Shown piece by piece: positions 9,226 to 17,972 of a stretch of DNA of 64,000 nt. Every line of letters starts with the position of its first letter. Position 1 is the stretch's first letter. The position numbers and the translations under genes were made by a program. The notes beneath the pieces are model-generated. The model ran no database searches. It was not told where the DNA came from and saw only the letters and a program-made list of their open reading frames with translations. Location: NCBI GenBank assembly GCA_013289955.1, contig JABCYZ010000008.1:118471-182470 (forward strand), in the 5' to 3' direction. Origin of the DNA: Acidobacteriota bacterium. GTDB taxonomy: Bacteria > Acidobacteriota > Terriglobia > Acidiferrales > UBA7541.

Positions 9226-10149
9226 GTGAAACCTTCGAGGCGAGAACTTCTGATCGGCGGAAGCGGAGCTTTGGTAGCGACAGCATTTGGGCTGACCGGG
9301 CCTTCGCGGCTGTTTGCGAATCCCTTGGGCAAGTCCATTGGATTGCAGCTGTACACCGTGGGAGCGGAGCTGGATAGGGATTACGACGGAACACTGCACC
9401 GAATCGCCGCGATTGGATATACGGAAGTCGAAACGGGCGCTTCGCCGAAGCGGAAGGCCGCCGACGTGAAGAAGTCGTTCGAAGACGCCGGATTGGGATG
9501 CCAGGCCTTGCATATGGGTTTTGGCGGGATGGAGGAAGCGCTCCCGTATGCCAAGGAAATTGGCGCAAGATACGTGATCTCATCCGTTACGCTGCCCAAG
9601 GTCCCCGAGGCCGGCAAGTTCGATATGAAAGCATTCCTGGCACAACTCTCTGCTCTGCGGACGGACGACTTCAAAAAAATCGCTGCGCGCTGCAATAAAA
9701 TGGGAGAGCAGGCGAAGAAAGCGGGCCTGCAGTTCGGATATCACAACCATAATTTTGAGTTCAAGCCGCTGGACGGCGGCGAAATCGGCTACGACGTGGT
9801 CTTGCGCGAAACCGATCCGGCGCTCGTCAAATTTGAGCTGGACTGCGGATGGATGGTTGCAGCCGGGCACGATCCCGTGGCCTATCTGACGAAGTATCCG
9901 AAGCGCTACCGGTTGCTGCATATCAAGGATTTTCAGCCGACCGCCAGCCCCTCGACAGGACTAGACGAGAGCGTGCGTCCGAAGCCGGCGGAGTTAGGAC
10001 GCGGGCAGATTGACTACAAACCGATTTTCGCCGCAGCGAAAAAAACGGAGGTCGAGCTGTATTACGTCGAGCAAGAACCGCCGTTTACAAGCACACCTGC
10101 CATGGAAGCGATCAAGATCGACTATGATTACCTGCACGCGATGGCCTGA
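9226..10149 (+). CDS. Tat-exported sugar phosphate isomerase/epimerase-type TIM barrel
   Basis: A 307-residue AP-endonuclease-2-family TIM barrel. A GTG at 9226 with AGGGAGG five bases upstream is preferred over the GTG at 9202, which has none. The product then starts VKPSRRELLIGGSGALVATAFG, a twin-arginine signal. Barrel landmarks include IGLQLYTVG, FGYHNHNFEF (His metal ligands and a Glu), FELDCGWM and LLHIKDF. Such enzymes act on sugars or keto-sugars with a divalent metal; secreted ones in this phylum are often found with GMC-type sugar dehydrogenases, as here (10248-12595). Substrate unknown. Confidence 0.85.
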   Translation: MKPSRRELLIGGSGALVATAFGLTGPSRLFANPLGKSIGLQLYTVGAELDRDYDGTLHRIAAIGYTEVETGASPKRKAADVKKSFEDAGLGCQALHMGFGGMEEALPYAKEIGARYVISSVTLPKVPEAGKFDMKAFLAQLSALRTDDFKKIAARCNKMGEQAKKAGLQFGYHNHNFEFKPLDGGEIGYDVVLRETDPALVKFELDCGWMVAAGHDPVAYLTKYPKRYRLLHIKDFQPTASPSTGLDESVRPKPAELGRGQIDYKPIFAAAKKTEVELYYVEQEPPFTSTPAMEAIKIDYDYLHAMA

Positions 10150-10247
10150 CCAGCATTTGAACGCGTTCGCGTGACCGGCCTGGGAACTTGGACTTCTGTT
10201 TGATGTAGACTTCCGGTAGCAATCACCGCCGGGAGCGAGGAGTTATC

Positions 10248-10883
10248 ATGAAACGACGCGAAATGTTACGAGCAAGTGTTCTTGTTGGTGCTGCGGCGGC
10301 GTTGCGCCCCGCGCTTTCCAATGCCCAAAGTGGAGCGCAAGGCACGGCGCAGCCCTCTGAACTGACTCCCGCGCAGAGCGGTGTGGACGCCTCGAAAGAT
10401 CTCTCAGCTCCCGGTTGGAAGCCGCTTTTTTTGGATGAACACCAGAACGAAACGCTTATCATCCTGAGTGACCTCATTATCCCCGCGACGGATACCCCCG
10501 GCGCGAAAGAAGCGCTGGTGAATCGCTACATTGATCTTGTTCTGGCCGCCGAAACGCGCGACACACAGCGAGCTTTCTTGAATTCGCTTGGCTATCTGGA
10601 TGGCGAAAGCAGGCAGCGATTCAAGTCTGCGTTTCGTTACTTGTCCGCGGAAGATCAGGATGTTTTGCTCCACGCACTGGCCTATCCCCGCTTCGGGAGC
10701 AGCTGGGCGGGCGATACCGGTCCCATTGCCGATCCGGGGCACGCTCATTTTGAGGCGCTCAAAGAGCGCATCATGACGGCCTACTACAGCTCGCAAATTG
10801 GCGAGAAAGAATTGGGCTGGGACGGCGCATTTGCGCACGGCCCGTATCAGGGCTGCGAACATCCAGAGGGAGAACACAAGTGA
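10248..10883 (+). CDS. Gluconate 2-dehydrogenase subunit 3 family protein (small subunit of GMC dehydrogenase)
   Basis: A 211-residue protein with a Tat signal (KRREMLRASVLVGAAAALRP). The body LIILSDLIIPATDTPGAKEA and the following helical segment match the gluconate_2-dh3 family, the small subunit that is co-exported with a GMC flavoprotein lacking its own signal. The stop overlaps the start of the next gene by 4 bases (GTGA), indicating translational coupling and complex formation. In glucoside 3-dehydrogenase systems this subunit pairs with the flavoprotein and a cytochrome c; no cytochrome gene is visible nearby. Start ATG 10248 follows GCGAGGAG. Confidence 0.85.
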   Translation: MKRREMLRASVLVGAAAALRPALSNAQSGAQGTAQPSELTPAQSGVDASKDLSAPGWKPLFLDEHQNETLIILSDLIIPATDTPGAKEALVNRYIDLVLAAETRDTQRAFLNSLGYLDGESRQRFKSAFRYLSAEDQDVLLHALAYPRFGSSWAGDTGPIADPGHAHFEALKERIMTAYYSSQIGEKELGWDGAFAHGPYQGCEHPEGEHK

Positions 10884-12595
10884 GCGGGACCTATATCACT
10901 CTCAAGGCTGGCCTGGCCGAGGACCCTCTCGAGCAAACCTACGATGCCATCGTTGTAGGCTCCGGAGCCACCGGCGGCTGGGCCGCCAAACAACTTGCCG
11001 AGGCCGGGCTGAAAGTCGCCCTGCTGGAGGCCGGCCGGGCGATCAGTCCAAAAGAATTTACCGAGCACATGCCCGCGTACAAGCTTAAATACCGCGATCA
11101 TTCGCCCGAAGTCGTTCGCACGCGGCCGGTCCAAAAACAGTGTTACGCATGCATGGAATACAACTACGAGTGGTTCGTCAACGACCTCGAAAATCCCTAC
11201 AGCACGCCGCCTGGCAAACCATTTACCTGGCAACGGCTGCGCATTCTCGGCGGCCGCTCTCTGGTCTGGGGCCGCCAGAGCTATCGCATGAGCGATAACG
11301 ATTTCAAGGCGGCGACCGGCGACGGTTACGGCGACGATTGGCCCATCAGCTATGCGGATCTTTCGCCGTATTACGACATCGTGGAAAAGTACGTCGGCAT
11401 CAGCGGCGCTGCCGAAGGGAACGAGATGCTGCCCGACGGCCAGTTTCTCCCGCCCATGAAAATGAGCTGCGGAGAGATTCAGCTCCGCGAGCGCGTCAAG
11501 GCCAAGTACGGCCATACTGTCACGATCGGCCGCACCGCGATCCTCACGCAGAATCACAATGGCCGGCTCCAGTGCCACTATTGCGGGCCGTGCGAACGCG
11601 GCTGCAGCACGTTTTCCTATTTCAGCAGCCCGTTTACGACCGTGAAGGACGCGATTGCTTCCGGCAACTGCACGCTTATCACCAACGCGGTCGTGAGCCA
11701 CGTGGATATGGACACCGCCGCCAACAAAGCCCGCGGGGTAACCTACGTCGATCGCTTGACGCGCCAAGTCAAAGAAGTCCGCGGCAAATCGGTGATCCTA
11801 TGCGCGCAAGCGCTGGAATCCACGCGCATCTTGCTGAACTCTTCCACCCGCGAATATCCCAATGGGCTGGCGAATTCGAGCGGCGCGCTCGGCCACTACC
11901 TGATGGACCATGTGGTTGGCGCGGGAGCTTCTGGCCGTCTGCCAAATTTCAATCCTCTTCCAAATGCGAATGAGCCCGCGCGTCCCAACGGAATTTACGT
12001 CCCGCGCTTCCGCAACACGCCTTCCAGCAAAAAACATTCGCAGTTCATCCGCGGCTACGGCTACCAGGGCGGAGCCGAGGCCGGCTTTAACTTCAACGCA
12101 GAAGGCTACGGAACGCAGCTGAAGAGGGCCGTGAAAGAAGGCGAGTACTCGGTTTCGCTTGGAGCTTTCGGCGAGTCTCTGGCGCGCTGGGACAATTACA
12201 TCGAAATCGACCGCGATCTGAAAGACGCCTGGGGCATTCCCGCTCTACACATCAACATGTCGCACGGCGACAACGAAGCTGCGCTCATGCAGGATGCCGG
12301 CGCGACCGCGGCCGAAATGATCGAAGCTGCGGGCGCAAAAGACATTCGCGTGCAAGCCAATGTCGAAATGCCGGGAATGGCCATCCACGAACTGGGGACG
12401 GCGCGTATGGGAAATGATCCAAAGAAATCCGTGCTCGATCCGTTCAACCAGGCACACGACGTGAAAAATTTGTTTGTGATGGACGGCGCGAGCTTTGTGT
12501 CCTCGGCGTGCCAGAACCCGACCCTCAGCATGATGGCGATCACCGTCCGCGCTTGCGATCACCTGATTGGCCGCTTTCGCAAAAACGAGGTTTAA
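10880..12595 (+). CDS. GMC-family FAD-dependent sugar dehydrogenase, large subunit
   Basis: A 571-residue flavoprotein. The FAD-binding Rossmann fold is at residues 15-47 (VVGSGATGGWAAKQLAEAG, ending LLEAG), the second GMC signature is near LRILGGRSLVWGRQS, and the GMC C-terminal domain contains HELGTARMG and PTLSMMAITVRA. A cysteine-rich segment (CHYCGPCERGC) is typical of this subfamily. It lacks a signal peptide and is probably carried through Tat by the small subunit encoded just upstream, with which it overlaps by 4 bases. The likely reaction is oxidation of a sugar or sugar acid hydroxyl in the periplasm, passing electrons to a cytochrome or quinone. Starts with GTG. Confidence 0.88.
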   Translation: MSGTYITLKAGLAEDPLEQTYDAIVVGSGATGGWAAKQLAEAGLKVALLEAGRAISPKEFTEHMPAYKLKYRDHSPEVVRTRPVQKQCYACMEYNYEWFVNDLENPYSTPPGKPFTWQRLRILGGRSLVWGRQSYRMSDNDFKAATGDGYGDDWPISYADLSPYYDIVEKYVGISGAAEGNEMLPDGQFLPPMKMSCGEIQLRERVKAKYGHTVTIGRTAILTQNHNGRLQCHYCGPCERGCSTFSYFSSPFTTVKDAIASGNCTLITNAVVSHVDMDTAANKARGVTYVDRLTRQVKEVRGKSVILCAQALESTRILLNSSTREYPNGLANSSGALGHYLMDHVVGAGASGRLPNFNPLPNANEPARPNGIYVPRFRNTPSSKKHSQFIRGYGYQGGAEAGFNFNAEGYGTQLKRAVKEGEYSVSLGAFGESLARWDNYIEIDRDLKDAWGIPALHINMSHGDNEAALMQDAGATAAEMIEAAGAKDIRVQANVEMPGMAIHELGTARMGNDPKKSVLDPFNQAHDVKNLFVMDGASFVSSACQNPTLSMMAITVRACDHLIGRFRKNEV

Positions 12596-12716
12596 AAAGA
12601 ACGATCCGCCCTCCATGAAACGCATTTCGGGCTGCTGCCGTCACACAACATGCAAGCAGCACCCTGTGGCGGCTCCAGCAAGAATTAGAAGCGAAAGATT
12701 TGAAACGGAGGAGATT

Positions 12717-14315
12717 GTGCGCAAGCATGCGAGTGTGTTCGTTGTTTTGGCTTTGCTTCTGGCAGTTGCTCCAGGCAGAGCGCAGGCCCCTGCGGTCAGC
12801 ACCTCCGATTTGGTGGCGATCCATCAGATCAGGGAAGAAGGTTTTAGCCCCACGACTTCCAAAATCATGGAAATCATCAGCTATCTCTCCGATGTCCATG
12901 GCCCGCGCCTCACCAACTCTCCCAACGTCAAGGAAGCCGCCAAGTGGACGACTGACACGATGAACGAATGGAAACTCGCGAACGTTCATCTCGAGCCGTG
13001 GGGACCATTCGGACGCGGCTGGTCCAACGAGCGCACCAACGTTCAGGTCATCGCGCCGCATCCGTTTCCGCTGATCGCTTACGCGAAAGCGTGGACTCCC
13101 GGCACTGGCGGTCCAGTCACCGCCGACGCCGTCTTCGTTCCGATCATGAAAGAAGAAGACTTCGCCAAATATAAGGGCCAGCTTAAAGGCAAATTCGTTC
13201 TCACTGCCGCCATTCCGGAAAGTCCCGAGCGATTCGATCCGCAAGCGCACCGCTACACGGATGCCGAGCTGGCCGATCTTGCCACACAGCCCGTTGCCGC
13301 AGCTCAAGCGGGCCAGGAAGATCGCATCGCTCAATTCCGCGCTCAGCGCGAATTCCAGCTCAAGGTTCAGAAGTTCCTGGTCGAGGAAGGCGTAGCGGCG
13401 TGGATCGAGCCGTCGCGCAGCGACGACGGCACCGTGTTCGTACAACAGGGAGGCGGACGCGACAAAGAGAAAGATCCTCCCGCTCCGTGCCGCATAGCCG
13501 TCGCCAATGAAAACTACGGACGCATCGTTCGTACGCTTGAAAAGAAGGTTCCTGTCAGTATGCTCGTCGACATCGAAAACAAGTTCTACGACGACGATCT
13601 CAACTCGTTCAACATCATCGGCGAAATACCCGGCTCCGACAAAGCCAAGGCCGACGAAGTCGTCATGCTCGGCGGCCACTTCGATTCCTGGCAATCCGGC
13701 ACCGGCGCAACCGACAACGGCGCGGGCTCCGCCGTAATGCTGGAAGCGATTCGCATTCTTAAAGCAACCGGGCTCAAGATGCGTCGCACCGTGCGCATCG
13801 GCCTCTGGACCGGCGAGGAACAAGGTCTCCTCGGCTCAGCCGCCTACATCAAGCAGCACTTCGGCGACCCGTCGGTGGAAGATCCCTCCACGCACCTGAT
13901 CAAGACTCTTCCCGAACACGCCAAGCTCGACGCCTACTACAACATCGACAACGGCACCGGCAAAATCCGCGGCGTCTATCTGCAGGGCAATGAGATGGTC
14001 GCCCCCCTCTTCAACGCTTGGATGGTCCCCTTCCACGATCTGGGGATGACCACACTGACGATCCGCAACACCGGCGGCACCGACCATCTTTCTTACGACG
14101 CCGTCGGGCTCCCTGGCTTCCAGTTCATCCAGGATCCCATGGACTACGACACGCGCACGCACCACTCCAACATGGACGTCTACGAGCGCATTCAGGAACC
14201 AGACATGAAGCAGATGGCGGTCATCGTCGCGAGCTTCGTCTACCTGACCGCCAACCGCGACGAAATGATCCAGCGCAAACCACTGCCAAAACCGCGCCCC
14301 GCGCGTGTCTTCTGA
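12717..14315 (+). CDS. Secreted M28 family zinc metallopeptidase
   Basis: A 532-residue exported aminopeptidase/carboxypeptidase-Q-like enzyme. The open frame extends upstream into the previous gene, but a GTG at 12717 with GGAGGAG five bases before it gives a proper signal peptide (VRKHASVFVVLALLLAVAPGRAQ). The dinuclear zinc site can be traced: H321 and D323 in GGHFDSW, bridging D333 in GATDNGAG, catalytic E367/E368 in WTGEEQG, and H457 in GGTDHLSYD. A PA-type domain insertion lies around residues 110-270. It probably releases single amino acids from peptides outside the cytoplasm. Confidence 0.9.
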   Translation: MRKHASVFVVLALLLAVAPGRAQAPAVSTSDLVAIHQIREEGFSPTTSKIMEIISYLSDVHGPRLTNSPNVKEAAKWTTDTMNEWKLANVHLEPWGPFGRGWSNERTNVQVIAPHPFPLIAYAKAWTPGTGGPVTADAVFVPIMKEEDFAKYKGQLKGKFVLTAAIPESPERFDPQAHRYTDAELADLATQPVAAAQAGQEDRIAQFRAQREFQLKVQKFLVEEGVAAWIEPSRSDDGTVFVQQGGGRDKEKDPPAPCRIAVANENYGRIVRTLEKKVPVSMLVDIENKFYDDDLNSFNIIGEIPGSDKAKADEVVMLGGHFDSWQSGTGATDNGAGSAVMLEAIRILKATGLKMRRTVRIGLWTGEEQGLLGSAAYIKQHFGDPSVEDPSTHLIKTLPEHAKLDAYYNIDNGTGKIRGVYLQGNEMVAPLFNAWMVPFHDLGMTTLTIRNTGGTDHLSYDAVGLPGFQFIQDPMDYDTRTHHSNMDVYERIQEPDMKQMAVIVASFVYLTANRDEMIQRKPLPKPRPARVF

Positions 14316-14404
14316 CGCTTTCCGGCTCGCAGCTTTTGAGGCCGCGCGAAACATTTACAGCTTATTCTGGCCGCGATTCGCTCAGGTTCGTGGTTCCGTC
14401 GACC

Positions 14405-14435
14405 TCCCCCGGGGGGCCGGCTGCCCCTTTTTCTT
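14405..14435 (+). terminator. Possible terminator after the M28 peptidase gene
   Basis: A G-rich run (14411-14416) can pair with CCCC (14424-14427), with further internal pairing, and is followed by TTTTTCTT. It lies 100 bases after the peptidase stop and 90 before the next start. The stem is short, so this is tentative. Confidence 0.4.
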
Positions 14436-14519
14436 GCCTTTCCCGATACTTCCACTTTCGCCCGCCGCCGACGGAACCTTTGAAGGTTTCCTTCGTCTTA
14501 TCTAGCCGAGGGGTGAGGT

Positions 14520-17012
14520 ATGACCAATCTCTTGCGCGATCTTCGCCACGCTTTTCGCCTTCTTCGGTTAAGCCCGGGCTTCACCATCGTCGCCGTGCTT
14601 ACCCTGGCTCTCGGGATTGGCGCCAACACCGCTATTTTCCAACTCATTGATTCCATCCGTCTCCGCACCATCCCTGTCCAGCACCCAGAGCAGCTGGGTA
14701 CCGTCCGCATTGCAAACTTTCATTGGGGTTCCGGCAATTTCTCCGGGCAGTATTCCCAGCTCACTTTTCCGATATGGGAGCAGATTCAGAAGCGCCAGGA
14801 GGGATTCTCTCGAATCGCCGCCTGGGCAGGCGATCGGTTCAATCTCGCGACTGGCGGAGAGGTCCGCAAAGCCACTGGCATACGGATTAGCGGCGAGTTC
14901 TTTCATGTGCTTGGCATTCAGCCGATTCTTGGCCGCCTCCTCGGCCCGGAGGACGATCAGCCCGCCTGCCCCGCGTCGGGTGTGAATATCAGTTATGCAT
15001 TCTGGCAGCGCAATTTTGCCGGCAACCCTTCCGTCGTGGGCAAACGCCTGACTCTCGACGGTAACTCCTTCGAAGTTCTTGGCGTCACGCCGCCGGGATT
15101 TAGTGGGATCTCCGTGGGCGATTCCTATGACGTAGCCGTTCCCCTCTGCGTCGAGCCCATTCTCAATCCACGCAACAACCGGCTGCCGACGCGCCACGCC
15201 TGGTGGCTGGCGTCCATCGGCCGCCTGAAACCCGGATGGACGATCCAGCGCGCAAACGCGCAGATGAATGCCGTCACCCCGGCAATCCTGCAAGAAACAA
15301 TTCCTCCCGTTTACGACGGCGATGGCGTGAAACACTATCTCGAATACAAACTCGGCGTGTTCTCCGCCAGCACTGGATTCTCCGGATTACGCGAGGATTC
15401 TGAAACGCCTCTCTGGCTGCTCCTCGGCATTTCCGGCCTGGTACTTCTGATTGCTTGTGCCAACCTGGCCAACCTGATGCTCGCCCGAGCTGGCGCTAGG
15501 GAACGTCAAATCACCATCCGCCGCGCATTGGGAGCAACTCGTTGGCGAATGATTCGCGAACTTCTTTCAGAAAGCCTCCTGCTGGCAGGCGCTGGCGCGG
15601 TCTGCGGGCTGTTTCTGGCGTTCGCTGTCAGCCGGTTGCTCGTAGCCTTTATCAGCACCTCCCAGAGCAGGATCTTCCTCGATCTGGGAATGGATTGGCG
15701 CGTACTCGCTTTCACCACGGCTCTGGCCGTTCTCACGACCGTTTCCTTCGGCTTGGCTCCCGCGATCCGCGCCACGCGCGCCGAACCTGCCACGTTGTTG
15801 CAGTCGGGGAGCCGTGGATCGACCGGAGGGCGTGAGCGCTTCAGTCTTCGCCGCATTCTGGTTGTCTCCCAAGTCGCGCTTTCTGTGGTGCTCCTGATGG
15901 GTGCACTCCTTTTCGTCCGGAGTTTGCGCAACTTGACGACTCTGAATGCCGGCTTTCAGCAGAGCGGCATCTTGATCACGAGCGTGGATTTCGAGCACTT
16001 GCACATCCCCGAGGGTCTCTATACCGAATACAAACGCGACATCGTAAAGCGTGTCGCGGCCATTCCCGGCGTGGAATCTGCTGCCAACGCCATGCTCGTA
16101 CCGTTTGGCGGCAGCAGTTCGAATCAAAACGTCTTGCTCGAAGGATCGGATGAAAACGTCGGCGTGGCTTGGCTGAATTTTCTCGGTCCCGGCTATTTCC
16201 AGACGATCGGAACTCCGTTACTGGCCGGGCGCGATTTCAACGACCAGGACACCGCTACATCTGTGAAAGTGGCCATCGTCAACCAGGCCTTTGTGCAGAA
16301 AATTCTCAAGGGCGCCGATGCTCTCGGAAAGCGGTTTCGTTTGCATGAAGCTCCGGGAAAGCCGCGCCCTCTCTATGAAATCGTGGGAGTTACGAAAGAC
16401 AACAAGTTCCAGGACATGCACGAGGAATTCCTGCCGTTCATGTACTTCCCGGCCACGCAGCAGGAAAAGCCCAGCCCGGACGATCAAATCCTGATTCGCT
16501 CGTCGCTGCCGCTCACAAGCCTTGTAGGTGCGCTCAAAGAAACGATTGGCAACATGAATCCCGGCATCGATCTTGAATTCAGAGTCTTCCGGACCAGCAT
16601 TCATGAATCGCTTCTGCAAGACGAATTGATGGCCACTCTTTCGGGCTTTTTTGGATTTCTGGCGGCCTTGCTGGCGGCCATTGGCCTCTACGGGGTCATT
16701 TCTTACATGGTCGTCCAGCGGACCAAAGAAATCGGCATCCGCATGGCCATTGGCGCAGAGCGCGCCGATGTCCTAAGGCTGATCTTGGGCGAAGCTGGAC
16801 TGTTGACTACGACCGGCCTCCTGATTGGCGCGGGTCTTGCGCTCGGTGCTGCCCAAGCCGCCAAATCCTTGCTCTACGGCCTAAAACCACGGGATCCCCT
16901 CACGCTCCTCGCAGCCGTGGTCGTGCTCTCTGCCGTTGCCGCTATCGCTAGTTTCTGGCCAGCGTATCGCGCCTCCAGGCTCGACCCCTTGATCGCTCTG
17001 CGGTATGAGTGA
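14520..17012 (+). CDS. ADOP-type MacB/FtsX permease (duplicated ABC permease without ATPase)
   Basis: An 830-residue membrane protein typical of Acidobacteriota. It opens with the characteristic LRDLRHAFRLLRLSPGF and a first transmembrane helix (ALGIGANTAIFQLI). Then follow a periplasmic MacB_PCD domain (about 50-270), an FtsX block (about 290-420) with RAGARERQITIRRALGA, a second helix and periplasmic domain (about 440-690), and a final FtsX block (about 700-830) with RTKEIGIRMAIGA. The internal duplication gives eight helices in one chain. No ATPase gene is adjacent, as is usual for these orphan permeases. The transported or signalled substrate is unknown. Start ATG 14520 follows GAGGGGTGAGGT-like sequence. 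Confidence 0.88.
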   Translation: MTNLLRDLRHAFRLLRLSPGFTIVAVLTLALGIGANTAIFQLIDSIRLRTIPVQHPEQLGTVRIANFHWGSGNFSGQYSQLTFPIWEQIQKRQEGFSRIAAWAGDRFNLATGGEVRKATGIRISGEFFHVLGIQPILGRLLGPEDDQPACPASGVNISYAFWQRNFAGNPSVVGKRLTLDGNSFEVLGVTPPGFSGISVGDSYDVAVPLCVEPILNPRNNRLPTRHAWWLASIGRLKPGWTIQRANAQMNAVTPAILQETIPPVYDGDGVKHYLEYKLGVFSASTGFSGLREDSETPLWLLLGISGLVLLIACANLANLMLARAGARERQITIRRALGATRWRMIRELLSESLLLAGAGAVCGLFLAFAVSRLLVAFISTSQSRIFLDLGMDWRVLAFTTALAVLTTVSFGLAPAIRATRAEPATLLQSGSRGSTGGRERFSLRRILVVSQVALSVVLLMGALLFVRSLRNLTTLNAGFQQSGILITSVDFEHLHIPEGLYTEYKRDIVKRVAAIPGVESAANAMLVPFGGSSSNQNVLLEGSDENVGVAWLNFLGPGYFQTIGTPLLAGRDFNDQDTATSVKVAIVNQAFVQKILKGADALGKRFRLHEAPGKPRPLYEIVGVTKDNKFQDMHEEFLPFMYFPATQQEKPSPDDQILIRSSLPLTSLVGALKETIGNMNPGIDLEFRVFRTSIHESLLQDELMATLSGFFGFLAALLAAIGLYGVISYMVVQRTKEIGIRMAIGAERADVLRLILGEAGLLTTTGLLIGAGLALGAAQAAKSLLYGLKPRDPLTLLAAVVVLSAVAAIASFWPAYRASRLDPLIALRYE

Positions 17013-17021
17013 TAGGCACCC

Positions 17022-17315
17022 TTACGCGATCACCGGAAAATCGACTTCCACCGGCTCGATCAACGGCATCAGCCAACCGAGCAATTTCTGATGAACCGGA
17101 TGATCCCCATACGCCTCGAAAGCTGCCTTATCTCGAAACTTCATTACGCCGCCGAACTCATAGCCTTGTCCGCGCGGCGAATCGTTCATCCCCACCCAGG
17201 ACTCGAGTACCTCGGGAATCCCGCTCTTTAGCTTCCGTATCTCGTCAACGACGTGATCCTTCTGAGCCTTAGTCACTTCAGCCTTGAACCGAAACGCAAA
17301 CATATGTATGTACAT
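17022..17315 (-). CDS. Dabb (stress-responsive A/B barrel) domain protein
   Basis: A 97-residue protein starting MYIHMFAFRFK, the first strand of a dimeric alpha/beta barrel, with later landmarks MNDSPRGQGYEFGGVMKF, YGDHPVHQ and IEPVEVDFP. These fit the Dabb family, small homodimeric proteins used in stress responses and some metabolic steps. A longer frame begins at 17378, but it would add residues unlike the family; the ATG at 17315 fits the domain boundary. It is convergent with the permease gene, 9 bases away. Confidence 0.75.
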   Translation of the reverse strand: MYIHMFAFRFKAEVTKAQKDHVVDEIRKLKSGIPEVLESWVGMNDSPRGQGYEFGGVMKFRDKAAFEAYGDHPVHQKLLGWLMPLIEPVEVDFPVIA

Positions 17316-17388
17316 GGCTTCCGTCACCCTCCCCGCGAATGTGCATAATTCTTTCACGGCGCATAATAGCGCGCGCACCTTCGACTCA

Positions 17389-17646
17389 TTATTCCTGAAT
17401 TGTATTGCGGCGGCCCACAGCCACCACTCTCCGTTGCGCGTCCCTCAATTCGCAAATGATTCGGTAGTCACGCACTCGGTGACGACCCAGCCCAAATTTG
17501 CTGTGACGCAGCGGCCCGAAGGTGCGAGGCTTTTCGGTCTCTCCCACGCGCTTCTTCATATAGTCCAAAATCTCTCGCTGCCTCTGGCGGTCGAGTTTCT
17601 TAAGATCGGCGAGCGCCCCTTCGTCATATTCAATCGTCCAGGCCAA
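17389..17646 (-). CDS. RelE/ParE-like toxin
   Basis: An 85-residue basic protein starting at a TTG (complement of 17644-17646) just after GGAGGGAGA. It carries YDEGALADLKKLDRQRQREI and then GRHRVRDYRIICELRD and VVAVGRR, the beta-sheet core and basic C-terminus of RelE-superfamily ribonuclease toxins. A longer frame runs back to 17814, but that part overlaps the antitoxin gene and is unlike RelE. The real start lies inside the antitoxin's end (17-base overlap), giving the usual antitoxin-first, coupled order. Confidence 0.82.
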   Translation of the reverse strand: MAWTIEYDEGALADLKKLDRQRQREILDYMKKRVGETEKPRTFGPLRHSKFGLGRHRVRDYRIICELRDAQRRVVAVGRRNTIQE

Positions 17647-17842
17647 TCTCCCTCCGGACCTGCGCGTCGCCATATGTCTTGCCGCGCTTTTCGAGACGGG
17701 CTTCCGCCAGATATCGGTCTTCAAGATCCCCGAGATGTTCTTCGATGAGCTTTGTGGCGTAAAAAGTCTTGGTCCTCCCCGTCTCCTTGGCAAGGCGGGA
17801 CAAGCGTTTTTCAATGGAAGGTTTCAATCGAACCGAGAGCAT
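17630..17842 (-). CDS. Ribbon-helix-helix antitoxin (partner of the RelE-like toxin)
   Basis: A 70-residue protein. MLSVRLKPSIEKRLSRLAKE forms the ribbon and first helix of an RHH DNA-binding domain, followed by a toxin-binding helix (FYATKLIEEHLGDLEDRYLAEA). The frame can be read from a GTG at 17875, but that would run through the palindrome at 17858-17873; the ATG at 17842 with AGAAGGTG upstream is the better start. It should repress its own operon and neutralise the RelE-like toxin. Confidence 0.82.
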   Translation of the reverse strand: MLSVRLKPSIEKRLSRLAKETGRTKTFYATKLIEEHLGDLEDRYLAEARLEKRGKTYGDAQVRREIGLDD

Positions 17843-17857
17843 GGTGCACCTTCTCTT

Positions 17858-17873
17858 GTCATATACGTATGAC
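17858..17873. promoter_or_regulatory. Inverted-repeat operator upstream of the relBE-like operon
   Basis: GTCATA-TACG-TATGAC is a perfect 6+6 inverted repeat; its right arm is followed by a second ACGTATGA, a direct repeat. It lies 15 bases upstream of the antitoxin start, where RHH antitoxins bind for autoregulation. Confidence 0.6.
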
Positions 17874-17972
17874 ACGTATGATGCGTTACAAAGACCGCTG
17901 CGTCAAACCGCCGCTTGCTCTGCTACACTTCGCCCGGTTTATCCAGAAATGCCATCAGGAGGAATTTTCGGC

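Noticed and set aside
12540..13823. 427-residue open frame opposite the M28 peptidase gene
   Set aside because: It mirrors the codon periodicity of the peptidase, whose signal peptide and all zinc ligands are clear; the antisense translation has no family features.
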